From contig JAOZOU010000001.1 of the NCBI GenBank assembly GCA_029933125.1, positions 62,001-126,000 on the forward strand: 64,000 nt of DNA, written 5' to 3'. The position numbers and the translations under genes were made by a program. This document shows, one piece after another, positions 27,904 through 36,570 of this stretch. This DNA comes from a bacterium (lineage in GTDB: Bacteria > Arandabacterota > Arandabacteria > Arandabacterales > Arandabacteraceae). Numbering within the stretch: position 1 is the stretch's first letter; each line of letters opens with the position of its first letter. Under the pieces are notes generated by a model. It was not told the DNA's origin. It searched no databases and was given only the letters and a program-made list of their open reading frames with translations.

Positions 27904-29277
27904 TCAGGTTGCGTGCCTGTCAACAAGTCCCCCTCTTCCAAGTAGTATGGCAATTCTGAGCATCGTAGATTGGAGCAGAGTTGCCATATCAACATTCCTC
28001 CGCACAATATCATAACGAGTGCCTATAAATGAGAGAGCCTGATGCACTCGTGATTCCTCAACAAACTTTGCCTGCTCTGAGAGCCTTTGGACGAGTTGGG
28101 GTGAGAGACCTACCAAGCCCTTGCCCTTCTTGAGTCTCAAGATCTGCACAAGGTAGAAAACCGTAAGCTCCAGAATTTGCCCAACAGCCTCCTGCTGACG
28201 TTTGCGGTGTGTCCCAGCACCGTCGAGTATCTTTCTTGCATGGTCAAATATGGCAACTACCCTACCAGCGATGATGCTATCAAAGAGCGAACCAATGGCT
28301 TCCAGCTTGCTCCCTATATCGCCTGCAAGCAGATCAAGCAATTTTCTTGGTGAGCCCTCAGCAAGGGGAAGTAACAAGTTAGCCTCTGTGCTATCGCCAC
28401 CCACAATCTTTGAGAACTGCACCATCTCTCCCGCGGTTAGCCTCTTGAAGTCAATTACCTGGCAACGCGAAAGAATTGTCTCAAACAGAAGCTCTTTCTG
28501 CGAAGTTATGAGGATGAGGAGGGAGTCAGCAGGCGGCTCCTCAAGGGTTTTAAGAAGGCAATTTTGGGCCTCTGGTGTCATCTTATGAGCATCATCGATT
28601 ATGACCACCTTCCTCCCGCCTGAGATGGTACGCATGGAAAGGAACTTCTGAAGAGGGCGAACAAACTTCCACCCCTGCCTGCCTGTTACATAGGCTATTG
28701 GAATTGCACCTCTGTAAGGCATGACAGAGATGGGATACTCGTAAAGCATCCTGAGAAGCGAATGCTCAGAAGGTGAAATCTCTCCACTTTCAATCTGTCT
28801 TCTTAAGGCTTCACTAAACTGAAGTGGAGTATAGCACTCATTTGAAGGAACGCTTCCTCTACCGAAAATCAGATTGGTTGCTATGCGAAAGCCATCAATT
28901 GCGAGAGGCCTATCCACTGCAGGATAGGGAGCCTCAAGCAAAGCTCTTTCAATGAGTGAATCAACAGTTGCTCTGTAAGTCTGTTCATCTTTCACGCCGG
29001 AGTCAGCGAGAACGCCCATAAGCCTGTCTCTGCGGAACCACCTTGGCTCATTGGCATCCTCAAAGATGAGCAACTCAGGGTGGCTCAGAGTTTCCATCAT
29101 TTGGCACGATTCGCACAGCGAGTTCCCATCACATCTGCAGTTTATGAGTCGGCAGAATCTCAGGGCTGCAAGTTTTTTCCCAACACCCTCAGGGCCTGAG
29201 AAGAGATAAGCATGCCCAAGATTCCCAGATTGCACAATCCTCTCGATTAGGCTCGTCGCTCCCGAATTCCCTATCAT
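27904..29277 (-). CDS. holB: DNA polymerase III delta' subunit with large insertion
   Basis: Clamp-loader subunit. P-loop-like GPEGVGKKLAAL, four-Cys zinc module (CRLINCRCDGNSLCESC), sensor region VVIIDDAHKM and NCLLKTLEEPP are typical. Between the zinc module (HPELLIF) and the VRPLQKFLSM helix lies an extra segment of about 110 residues that family members normally lack, making it 457 residues instead of about 330. Start chosen at ATG 29277, which overlaps the holA stop (ATGA) and has a GGAG Shine-Dalgarno; ATG 29292 has none at proper spacing. Confidence 0.9.
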   Translation of the reverse strand: MIGNSGATSLIERIVQSGNLGHAYLFSGPEGVGKKLAALRFCRLINCRCDGNSLCESCQMMETLSHPELLIFEDANEPRWFRRDRLMGVLADSGVKDEQTYRATVDSLIERALLEAPYPAVDRPLAIDGFRIATNLIFGRGSVPSNECYTPLQFSEALRRQIESGEISPSEHSLLRMLYEYPISVMPYRGAIPIAYVTGRQGWKFVRPLQKFLSMRTISGGRKVVIIDDAHKMTPEAQNCLLKTLEEPPADSLLILITSQKELLFETILSRCQVIDFKRLTAGEMVQFSKIVGGDSTEANLLLPLAEGSPRKLLDLLAGDIGSKLEAIGSLFDSIIAGRVVAIFDHARKILDGAGTHRKRQQEAVGQILELTVFYLVQILRLKKGKGLVGLSPQLVQRLSEQAKFVEESRVHQALSFIGTRYDIVRRNVDMATLLQSTMLRIAILLGRGGLVDRHAT

Positions 29278-30338
29278 ACCTGCTCCTGGCATCCTCCAAC
29301 CGAGATCACGAAGTTCTCTATGAGTATTCGTGGATCTATTGTTGTAGTGACAAGCTCAAGGTTTATTTCAACAAGTGCATCAAGCAAGTCAACCAATTCG
29401 CCTAGGTCAAATCCGGCAGCCTCAACAAATCTGCGATAGATCGCATAGGGCTTTTGCCTGATGAGACTATCACGATGTGGTATTTTGCTTTCCTCGACCC
29501 AGTTTCGGAACTCAGGAAGCAAGGTGCGGACAAAACCGCTATAGTCAAGATTGCTCCCTATCTTCAAACCCCTGTCCCGTAAGAAAAGATGGACCTGCAA
29601 AAGTGCCTTTATCTCTCTTGCAAGTAGATAAACAATGCCGATAGGCGACTCTCCTGTCATAAAAAGGCCTGCAAGGGTTTCAAGGGCTCCCGCAACATCA
29701 TGCAGAGCAACTTTGCTGATGAGATCGAAGACATGCTCGCTCCTTGTTTTACCAGCAACAGCCTCGACGTCTGTCGCTTTCACCCTCTCGCGCTCGCCAA
29801 CGTATGTAACAATCTTCTCTATTTCGGAATTGATTGCTCTGGTATCATCTTCACCTTTGAGATCAAGAAGCAGTTCAGCAACATTGCGTGTCGCAACTTT
29901 TCCAAGCTCCCGGAAGCGATCTATGATCCATTCCACAAGTCCATCGTGGCCAAGCCGTGGAAGCTCATATATCTCAGCCTGCTTCTCGAGCAACTTGGCG
30001 ACCTTCAGTCGTCTATCTATCCTGTCAGGAACAAGTATCAAGAACTGTCCTTCAGGGATGTCACGATCTAAGAGATTCTCTATTACTGCGTTGAACCTGC
30101 TCTTGCCTCCAAGAACAAGATGCTTGAGAGTCACTATCCGCCTCTGGGCAAAAAGCGAAGGGGTCAAGACTTCTGCCAAAATGGTCTCAACACCAGCCTC
30201 ATTACAATCTAAGCTTTCGAGTGAGACGTCACCTCCCAGAGCATCTGAAATACGAGCCACCAGTCGGCTTAGAGCTTGCTCTACGAGAAAAGCGTCTTCA
30301 CCAAAAACCACAAACAGATTGACAAGACCAAAGCTCAC
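29274..30338 (-). CDS. holA: DNA polymerase III delta subunit
   Basis: Clamp-loader wrench subunit that opens the sliding clamp. 354 residues with the typical start (VNLFVVFGEDAFLVEQAL) and the C-terminal helical collar domain. GTG start directly after the stop of the preceding HD-GYP gene. Overlapping holB downstream makes a coupled delta/delta' pair. Confidence 0.9.
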   Translation of the reverse strand: MSFGLVNLFVVFGEDAFLVEQALSRLVARISDALGGDVSLESLDCNEAGVETILAEVLTPSLFAQRRIVTLKHLVLGGKSRFNAVIENLLDRDIPEGQFLILVPDRIDRRLKVAKLLEKQAEIYELPRLGHDGLVEWIIDRFRELGKVATRNVAELLLDLKGEDDTRAINSEIEKIVTYVGERERVKATDVEAVAGKTRSEHVFDLISKVALHDVAGALETLAGLFMTGESPIGIVYLLAREIKALLQVHLFLRDRGLKIGSNLDYSGFVRTLLPEFRNWVEESKIPHRDSLIRQKPYAIYRRFVEAAGFDLGELVDLLDALVEINLELVTTTIDPRILIENFVISVGGCQEQV

Positions 30339-31634
30339 TTACGCAGCCTCAGCAATTCGGGGAGCAGCGAATCGCTCAAGACCGTCATGCTCATAGAGCT
30401 CGACGAGTCCCTTGACAACTTGAGGATCAAAATGAGTCCCCTGTGCCTCCTTCATTTTTGATATGGCCTGATCGACACTCATGGCATCTCTATATGGTCG
30501 GGGTGTCGTCATTGCAACAAATGCATCTGCAACTTTAAGAATCGCCGCCTCCTTGGGAATCTCATCGCCTCTAAGACCTCGGGGATAGCCTCGTCCATCA
30601 GGTCTTTCATGGTGTGCCCGCACGATTTCACCCACGCGTTCAAGAGCTCTAACACTCGTAACAATCGACGCCCCAACTTCGGCATGACTCCTCACCCTTG
30701 CCCATTCCTCCTTTGTAAGGCTTGCATTCTTCGAAAGAATTCGCCTCCCAACCGCAAGATAACCAATATCATGCAGCAATGCAGCATACTCGAGAGCTTG
30801 CATGCGCCATCCACTCAATCCTATTTTCCTGCCGATCTCAACAGCAAGTGCTGCGACCCTCTCAGATTCGCCCTCAAGGAAATCAAGACTTGAATCGACT
30901 GCGGTGGCAAGTGCAGCAACTGTGCCACGTTGAGCATCCTGCAATATCACATTCGTGCGCGAAGTCCTGGCGTAATAGATGAGCCAGAGAAAGAGGATGA
31001 AAACAAGAGCAACGGGCAAGTGGACATAGACATACGCCAGAATCAAACCCACTAAGGGAGCAGCAAATGATTGGGGTAGCATCCAAAGATAGTTTGCTTT
31101 CCATGTTCTTAGAGCTGATTGACCGAGTCTAAAGCTATTCCACAAGGTAACAAGGCCCGTGTTCGCAAAGAAGTAACTAAGATGACAGCCAACGAGGGCA
31201 AGAACAATCCCCATCCCACCACCTATCAGCACATGGGGCTGAGCTATGCTTGTGCCTCCAAGACTACGATAGAGAAAGCCTGCTATGGCGAGAGACGCTA
31301 CCATTTGAGAAACGTTGAAAAGCGTTCGCCAGAATCCAAATCTCAAGAAAACTGTGACAAGGATGGCCATCTCGACTGCTGCAAGCCATGCGGCCACACT
31401 GCCACCATAGGTTATGATTATTGCAAAATTGACAACAGCTGTGCCTGTCACAGCGCCCCCACCCCTCAGGGCAACAAACGTGACGACACCTGCTGTCATT
31501 AAGAGGAAAAACCAGAGCACGATACCACCGGCTTCGCTCCTTAAGAGGTGGCTAAGATCGCTAAAGCTGGAGGCCAGAAAGACAGCAGCTGAAATAGCAA
31601 GAGCTGAGGAAAAAACATAAGTTTTCTTGTTCAT
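30339..31634 (-). CDS. Membrane HD-GYP protein
   Basis: 431 residues. About seven N-terminal membrane helices (about 5-225) form a MASE-like sensor, followed by HD-GYP (about 240-420). HD is intact (LLHDIGYLAV, with Tyr replacing the Lys of HDxGK), RSHAE, AHHERPDGRGYP and VADAFVAM are present, and the upstream GHS motif reads GES. Probably a c-di-GMP phosphodiesterase with modified metal ligation. It is adjacent to holA without spacing. Confidence 0.9.
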   Translation of the reverse strand: MNKKTYVFSSALAISAAVFLASSFSDLSHLLRSEAGGIVLWFFLLMTAGVVTFVALRGGGAVTGTAVVNFAIIITYGGSVAAWLAAVEMAILVTVFLRFGFWRTLFNVSQMVASLAIAGFLYRSLGGTSIAQPHVLIGGGMGIVLALVGCHLSYFFANTGLVTLWNSFRLGQSALRTWKANYLWMLPQSFAAPLVGLILAYVYVHLPVALVFILFLWLIYYARTSRTNVILQDAQRGTVAALATAVDSSLDFLEGESERVAALAVEIGRKIGLSGWRMQALEYAALLHDIGYLAVGRRILSKNASLTKEEWARVRSHAEVGASIVTSVRALERVGEIVRAHHERPDGRGYPRGLRGDEIPKEAAILKVADAFVAMTTPRPYRDAMSVDQAISKMKEAQGTHFDPQVVKGLVELYEHDGLERFAAPRIAEAA

Positions 31635-31937
31635 CGAAGTAGGTCTAAAACCTAAATGTCATTGTTCGTGAGGGCCAAGCACCTAACTTAACCCGCATCG
31701 TCATCATCCTATTGCATCCCAGAACCCAACCACACGGATGAGTTCGAGGATAACACCGAACAGCCATCCTAGTGCCATAACTTTATCACCCTCCATGGTT
31801 TTCAGGCGATCTCAGTCTTTTTTAGCTTCGCTCGCCTCGGGTGATATCGCTTCGCTTCACGGGCTGCCAGGTGCTTGACCCACCACTATTCAGTTTTGAG
31901 AGAGCCTAACACTGCGAGATCCAATTCGCAATAACTT
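31635..31937. other. 303-bp intergenic region between two HD-GYP genes
   Basis: No rRNA or tRNA, and no clear promoter. It holds a possible 24-30-codon hydrophobic peptide gene (31704-31778) and a repeated GAAGCGA/GCGAAGC-like motif near 31830-31865. Confidence 0.4.
31704..31778 (-). CDS. Possible small hydrophobic peptide
   Basis: A 24-codon frame from ATG 31778 (or 30 codons from ATG 31796) ending at TGA 31704. The product is hydrophobic and Trp-containing with an acidic and a basic residue in the middle (LGWLFGVILELIRVVGFW), like a single short membrane helix. GGAGGG lies 10 nt upstream of the ATG, which is a little far. No family is recognised and chance is a real alternative. Confidence 0.25.
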   Translation of the reverse strand: MALGWLFGVILELIRVVGFWDAIG

Positions 31938-33221
31938 TCACGAGCTATGAATTCCGAGCCAGCCCAATTTTCCATCATTGACCAGGCGAATGAGATACTC
32001 AACCACAACTGGATCAAATTCTGTGCCTGAGCCTCGTCGGAGCTCCTCTAAGACTACGTCTACGGTTTTACCCTTCCTGTAAGGACGGTCAGATATCATT
32101 GCATCAAAAGCATCAGCAACATTGAGAATCCGTGCACCAACTGGAATCTCATGCCCTCTGAGACCCTCAGGATAGCCCCTCCCGTCGGGCCGTTCATGAT
32201 GGTGCCTTACGATTTCAACTGACCTTCTCAGAAGTTCAACACGTGATACAACCTCAGCACTTATAGCAGGATGCATCCTAATCGCGTCACGCTCACGGGC
32301 ATCAAGAGGACCTGGCTTGGTTAGAATCTCAGCATCAACACTTAGCTTACCAATATCATGCAAAAGCGCTCCACCTTCGATCATTTCAACAGTAGATTCC
32401 GAAAATCCCATTTCTCTTGCAAGCATACGAGCCAATCGCGCTACTCTGCTTGAGTGATCGTAGGTATGTTTATCCCTCGCATCAACTGAAGATGCCAGAG
32501 CCTTGATAGCTTCCATCCTTGAGGTTCTTAGATCAAGACTCCTTCGCAGAGCATCACGCGTGAGCACAACGGGAAAGGCGAAAAGTATGAAACAAGATGA
32601 GGCAAGCTCGGTATTATAAGCAATTGCCATTATTGCACCGAGTAGGACTGTGAAGAGATGATGATGCAGATTCTTGCCAAAGTTGAGAAACCAGAATTCC
32701 CCAAAACCAAACTCTCTTCGGCTGCGCGCCAAGGTATCAACAGTGCTGACGATGATAAAGTATGCCAGAGCCGTGAGTAAGAGAGCAGGTACAGCTGCTG
32801 CCGACGTCATCCATCCTGTGGTTTGGGACTGAAGTGATCCAAAGAATAGGGATTCATGCTGACCAACAGGCTGAAATTGTCTCCACAACGAGATGGCAAC
32901 AAGACTACCAAGGGCATTGCGAGCTCCCACTGCGATAAAGCTGTGCCACCTCGCCCTGCAGGCAAGACATGCCGAAAGTCCCACAATCACCCCTAAATAG
33001 ACAACATTGAGATCCATCCTGAGCAAACATATCGATATGAGCAAGGCATCGAGAGGAAAGAGACGACCCCCCCAGGGGAGATTCAAAGTCAGCAAAGAAA
33101 GTAAAGCTGCAATAGCGACAAGGATGACAATATCACGAGACCCGAATCCCAGTCTCGAAAACAAGAGCCCCATTATGAGGCATGTACACACGAATGCTAC
33201 AATCCTTGAAACCCTCTTCAT
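31938..33221 (-). CDS. Membrane HD-GYP protein (probable c-di-GMP phosphodiesterase)
   Basis: 427 residues. Hydrophobic N-terminal half (about 1-220) with several helices, then HD-GYP (about 230-415) with all motifs intact: YDHSSRV, LLHDIGKLSV, MHPAIS, HHHERPDGRGYP, VADAFDAM. Start ATG overlaps the DUF523 stop by 4 bp with an AAGAGG Shine-Dalgarno. It resembles the 30339-31634 protein in architecture, suggesting an older tandem duplication with divergence. Confidence 0.92.
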   Translation of the reverse strand: MKRVSRIVAFVCTCLIMGLLFSRLGFGSRDIVILVAIAALLSLLTLNLPWGGRLFPLDALLISICLLRMDLNVVYLGVIVGLSACLACRARWHSFIAVGARNALGSLVAISLWRQFQPVGQHESLFFGSLQSQTTGWMTSAAAVPALLLTALAYFIIVSTVDTLARSRREFGFGEFWFLNFGKNLHHHLFTVLLGAIMAIAYNTELASSCFILFAFPVVLTRDALRRSLDLRTSRMEAIKALASSVDARDKHTYDHSSRVARLARMLAREMGFSESTVEMIEGGALLHDIGKLSVDAEILTKPGPLDARERDAIRMHPAISAEVVSRVELLRRSVEIVRHHHERPDGRGYPEGLRGHEIPVGARILNVADAFDAMISDRPYRKGKTVDVVLEELRRGSGTEFDPVVVEYLIRLVNDGKLGWLGIHSS

Positions 33222-33712
33222 GGCTGCCTCTTCTTGAGCCTTGTGAGATCATCTTCGCTCAGGATAGCAATACCTTTCCTCCTAAAAAGAGCTGCAGTCA
33301 CACCAAGCCCCCTTACCCTTCTTCCCCCTCTGCGTATGCGGTGGGTTCCGCATGAGGGGCTACCATCCTTGAGCAGGGCAATGCGTGCACCAGCCAGCTT
33401 AGCAATCTTATAAGCTTCCATAGCACCACGGATGAGGTTTTGAGACCTGTCGGCTCCACTAGAGTCTCTCACGCGGGCTTTGCCATCAAGAACATCTGCC
33501 CCCCCACCACCCTCAATCTCCATGGGCAGGCGCTCCGTCGGTAGCCCACCCAACTGCTCCGGACAAACTGCCAGAAAGCATCGCCCTTTAAGAAAATCTA
33601 TCACGGTCTCAACGATGTTGCTATCGAGAACCTTTCCATCATAGCGGCAACTTAGGCCAACGAGACACGCACTAACGATTATAGGTTGATTCTTAATGTC
33701 CTCGGTTATCAT
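33218..33712 (-). CDS. DUF523 protein (TudS-like)
   Basis: 164 residues. Conserved motifs SACLVGLSCRYDG, VCPEQLGGLPTER and KDGSPSCG define DUF523. Family members include the Fe-S-dependent thiouracil desulfidase TudS; the three conserved Cys could hold a cluster. Sits 2 bp after the radical SAM gene. Specific substrate unknown. Confidence 0.88.
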   Translation of the reverse strand: MITEDIKNQPIIVSACLVGLSCRYDGKVLDSNIVETVIDFLKGRCFLAVCPEQLGGLPTERLPMEIEGGGGADVLDGKARVRDSSGADRSQNLIRGAMEAYKIAKLAGARIALLKDGSPSCGTHRIRRGGRRVRGLGVTAALFRRKGIAILSEDDLTRLKKRQP

Positions 33713-33714
33713 TC

Positions 33715-34677
33715 TTAACAGTAAATCCTCTCAAGCCCTTCCTTTCGTGCATAATCCAGAGCTCGTTCGAATTCTTCAACCGAGATACGCCGTGCTATCT
33801 CAGGGAACCTGTCTGCCTCGTGACAGGGACGATATTGATCCATAACATTGACAAAAGTCGAAGGTGAGATCTCAGTTGCTATAAGCCTGAAAATCTCTCG
33901 GGAGTCATCAAGATGACTAGGCATTACAAGATGGCGCACGAGGAGCCCACGAAGAGCTATTCCATCCTTTATGACAAGATCACCAACCTGCCTGTGCATT
34001 TCCTTTAGAGCTGCCTTTGCAACCTGCGGATAGTCACTCGCATTGAGATACCTCTTGCTGCTGGCCTGGCTCATGAACTTGAAGTCCGGCATATAGATGT
34101 CCACAATCCCTTCGAGAAGCCTCAGAGTCTCAATGGCTTCATAACCGCCGCAATTATACACTACTGGGATCGATAGCCCCATAGAGGCAGCTATTTTGAG
34201 GGAACTTATTATCTGAGGCACGAAATGGGTTGGCGTAACAAGGTTGATGTTGTGACAACCACCAGCTTCAAGGGCTAGCATCATCTCAGCCAGTTCCGGT
34301 GCAGTGACCTCCCTCCCGCGATCAAAGTGACTTATGTCATAGTTCTGGCAAAAGCAGCACCTTAGATTGCATCCAGTAAAGAAAATTGTACCTGAGCCAT
34401 TGCGACCAACAAGCGGACGCTCCTCACCAAAGTGAGGTCCGTAGCTAGAGACCTTGGCAAGCCTGGGGCCTCGGCAGAATCCAAGCTCACCCTTCAAACG
34501 ATCCACACCGCAGTTGCGTGGACAGAGATTACAGGATCTGAGCCTCTCAAGGGCTCTCGTTTCAATCTCTTCGAAAGCAGATCCCGAAAGCAGTCTTCTA
34601 TAGGCCGGATAAGCCAAATCGCTTTGCATAGAACTGGCAAACCTTGAGACACCTTTGGCAGGTTCCCTAGTTAACAA
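33715..34677 (-). CDS. PflX-like radical SAM protein
   Basis: About 320 residues. The radical SAM cluster motif is CNLRCCFCQNY (CxxxCxxC). An N-terminal Cys motif CNLCPRNCGVDRLKGELGFC is diagnostic of the PflX-like branch (related to pyruvate formate-lyase activases, role unclear). TTG start at 34677 overlaps the M23 gene by 11 bp; ATG 34629 (MQSDLAYPAY) is an alternative. No glycyl radical enzyme is adjacent. Confidence 0.88.
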   Translation of the reverse strand: MLTREPAKGVSRFASSMQSDLAYPAYRRLLSGSAFEEIETRALERLRSCNLCPRNCGVDRLKGELGFCRGPRLAKVSSYGPHFGEERPLVGRNGSGTIFFTGCNLRCCFCQNYDISHFDRGREVTAPELAEMMLALEAGGCHNINLVTPTHFVPQIISSLKIAASMGLSIPVVYNCGGYEAIETLRLLEGIVDIYMPDFKFMSQASSKRYLNASDYPQVAKAALKEMHRQVGDLVIKDGIALRGLLVRHLVMPSHLDDSREIFRLIATEISPSTFVNVMDQYRPCHEADRFPEIARRISVEEFERALDYARKEGLERIYC

Positions 34678-35584
34678 CTCTATCCGAAGGCAGGATAAAC
34701 TTCAAGGGATTCCGTGGTACACCGTTGACGCGAACCTCATAGTGCAAATGAGGTGCTGTGGAGCGCCCTGAGCTTCCCACATAAGCAATGACATCACCCC
34801 TCTTGACCTTCTGCCCCCTTCTCACGAGGAGCTTGGCATTATGGGCATATCGCGTGATGATGCCATTGCCATGATCTATCTCGATTGTGTAGCCATATCC
34901 TCTCTCATAACCCGCTTTCCTCACAATGCCATCGGCAGTAGCATAGACTTTTGAACCCTTTCTAGCAGAGAAGTCAACTCCTTCGTGACGACTCATACGA
35001 CCGGTGAATGGGTCTCGCCTCCTGCCAAAGCCACTGCTAATGTAGCCCACATCAACAGGCCTGATAGATGGTAGGTGCCTAAGCTCCTCAGCCTTAGCCT
35101 TGAGCCGCTCCATTATCTGGCTGAAGCTCTCTTCCTGAAGTCTTATCTGACGAAGCAAGCGATCGATGTCCTGATCAAGCGATGCTACGGAGCCATCAAT
35201 GCCATTGCCTCCAGCAGCCAGCTCGATATCAGGTCCACCGATACCCACTTCCCAAACATCTGCATCGAGAGGTTCTAGGTCGGCGATGATACGAAGCTGC
35301 TCCTCAACCTGAAGCTGCTTAGCCATTGAGGCTTCAAGATTGCTCACCTTGGCTGAGAGTGAGGCAATCTCTACACGAAGCTCTTCGTTCTCAGCCTTGA
35401 GCTTCTCGAGGTGCTCGCTATCGATAACACGATTGAACGCCACAAAAGAGGCGCAGACTCCGAAAATCAGCAGGCATATACCGAGGATGCCAACGGCGAA
35501 TGCCTTACGCTTGTCTATGGTAAAGGTCCTTGGCTCTCGCTTCGATGAATGCATCACTATGAGAGTTATCTTGCCAGAAGCCAC
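34667..35584 (-). CDS. M23 family metallopeptidase (LytM/EnvC-like)
   Basis: 305 residues. Membrane anchor (about 29-50), coiled coil (about 55-165), then an M23 domain with zinc ligands in SRHEGVDF and HLHYEV. GFGRRRDPFTGRMSRH is the typical entry motif. It acts on peptidoglycan crosslinks outside the inner membrane or activates amidases. GTG start with a GGGGGTG Shine-Dalgarno. It is next to the sigma factor and HtrA-like protease genes. Confidence 0.93.
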   Translation of the reverse strand: MASGKITLIVMHSSKREPRTFTIDKRKAFAVGILGICLLIFGVCASFVAFNRVIDSEHLEKLKAENEELRVEIASLSAKVSNLEASMAKQLQVEEQLRIIADLEPLDADVWEVGIGGPDIELAAGGNGIDGSVASLDQDIDRLLRQIRLQEESFSQIMERLKAKAEELRHLPSIRPVDVGYISSGFGRRRDPFTGRMSRHEGVDFSARKGSKVYATADGIVRKAGYERGYGYTIEIDHGNGIITRYAHNAKLLVRRGQKVKRGDVIAYVGSSGRSTAPHLHYEVRVNGVPRNPLKFILPSDRVVN

Positions 35585-35652
35585 ACGTCACCCCCTGGAT
35601 CACACAGAAAGGCAACTTAAGACAAGCATCTGGCTTTGTCAAGTGAAAAGGC

Positions 35653-36483
35653 TTAGTTGAGATAAGCTTTGAGATAAGAGCTGCGCGAGGCATGCCGCAG
35701 CCGCTTGATAGCTTTCTCTTTGATCTGCCTCACACGCTCTCGAGTAAGTCCAAGAATGCGCCCGATCTCCTCAAGGGTAAGGGCTTCCTCCCGCCCAATT
35801 CCGTAATAGAGCGTAAGGATCTTCGCCTCTCTCGGTGTAAGTGTTTTGAGCGCTTCAGCAACATCCTCCTGCATCGATCGCTCGATGACCTCCTCGTCAG
35901 GAGAAGGCGCCTCAGTATCAGGAATGACCTCGCGGAGCGAGCTATCATCCTCATCCGAAGTTGGCGCATCAATCGATAGATGGGGAATGGAAACCTTGAG
36001 CGTATCATTGACTTCCTTCTCGCTAATGTCAAGATGCTCAGCGATCTCCCCTGGAGTGGGCTCGCGGCCAAGCTGATGCCCAAGTTCACCAGATGTCTTA
36101 CCGATTCGGCTGAGCGTACCAGCACGATTGAGTGGCAATCTTACAATTCGCGACTGCTCGGCGATTGCCTGGAGAATGCGCTGTCTGATCCACCAGATAG
36201 CGTAGGATATGAACTTGCAGCCTTTCTTCTCATCGAAGGTTTTGGCAGCCCTTACAAGTCCAGCATTGCCTTCACTGATGAGATCAGCAAGACTCAATCC
36301 CCTGTTGCGATACTGTCTTGCGACACTAACGACAAAGCGTAAGTTTGCCTTGACGAGCTTCTCGAGTGCCTTCTCATCACCCTTACGGATGCGCCGAGCA
36401 AGCTCGGCCTCCTCCTCAGCCTTGAGCAAGGGCTCATCACTGATTTCCTTCAGATACAGAGCCAACGATTTTTCTTCTTCCAT
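35653..36483 (-). CDS. Primary-type sigma factor (RpoD/SigA family)
   Basis: About 276 residues from ATG 36483, which has an AGAGG Shine-Dalgarno 5 nt away; the GTG at 36516 has none at proper spacing. Region 1.2 (LALYLKEISDEPLL), 2.1-2.4 (NLRFVVSVARQYRNRGL, FISYAIWWIRQRI), 3 and 4.2 (LTLEEIGRILGLTRERVRQI) are present. It lacks region 1.1 and the non-conserved insert, as in short primary sigma factors of the Bacteroidetes/Chlorobi type. Promoters of the TTGACA/TATAAT type in this window fit its predicted specificity. Confidence 0.93.
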   Translation of the reverse strand: MEEEKSLALYLKEISDEPLLKAEEEAELARRIRKGDEKALEKLVKANLRFVVSVARQYRNRGLSLADLISEGNAGLVRAAKTFDEKKGCKFISYAIWWIRQRILQAIAEQSRIVRLPLNRAGTLSRIGKTSGELGHQLGREPTPGEIAEHLDISEKEVNDTLKVSIPHLSIDAPTSDEDDSSLREVIPDTEAPSPDEEVIERSMQEDVAEALKTLTPREAKILTLYYGIGREEALTLEEIGRILGLTRERVRQIKEKAIKRLRHASRSSYLKAYLN

Positions 36484-36570
36484 GTAACCTCTCTCACTTC
36501 CTACCATCTTCCTCACCCCTCCATAAACCGAGACTCCCGACCGCTTATCCTCAACTTGATAACCACAGCC

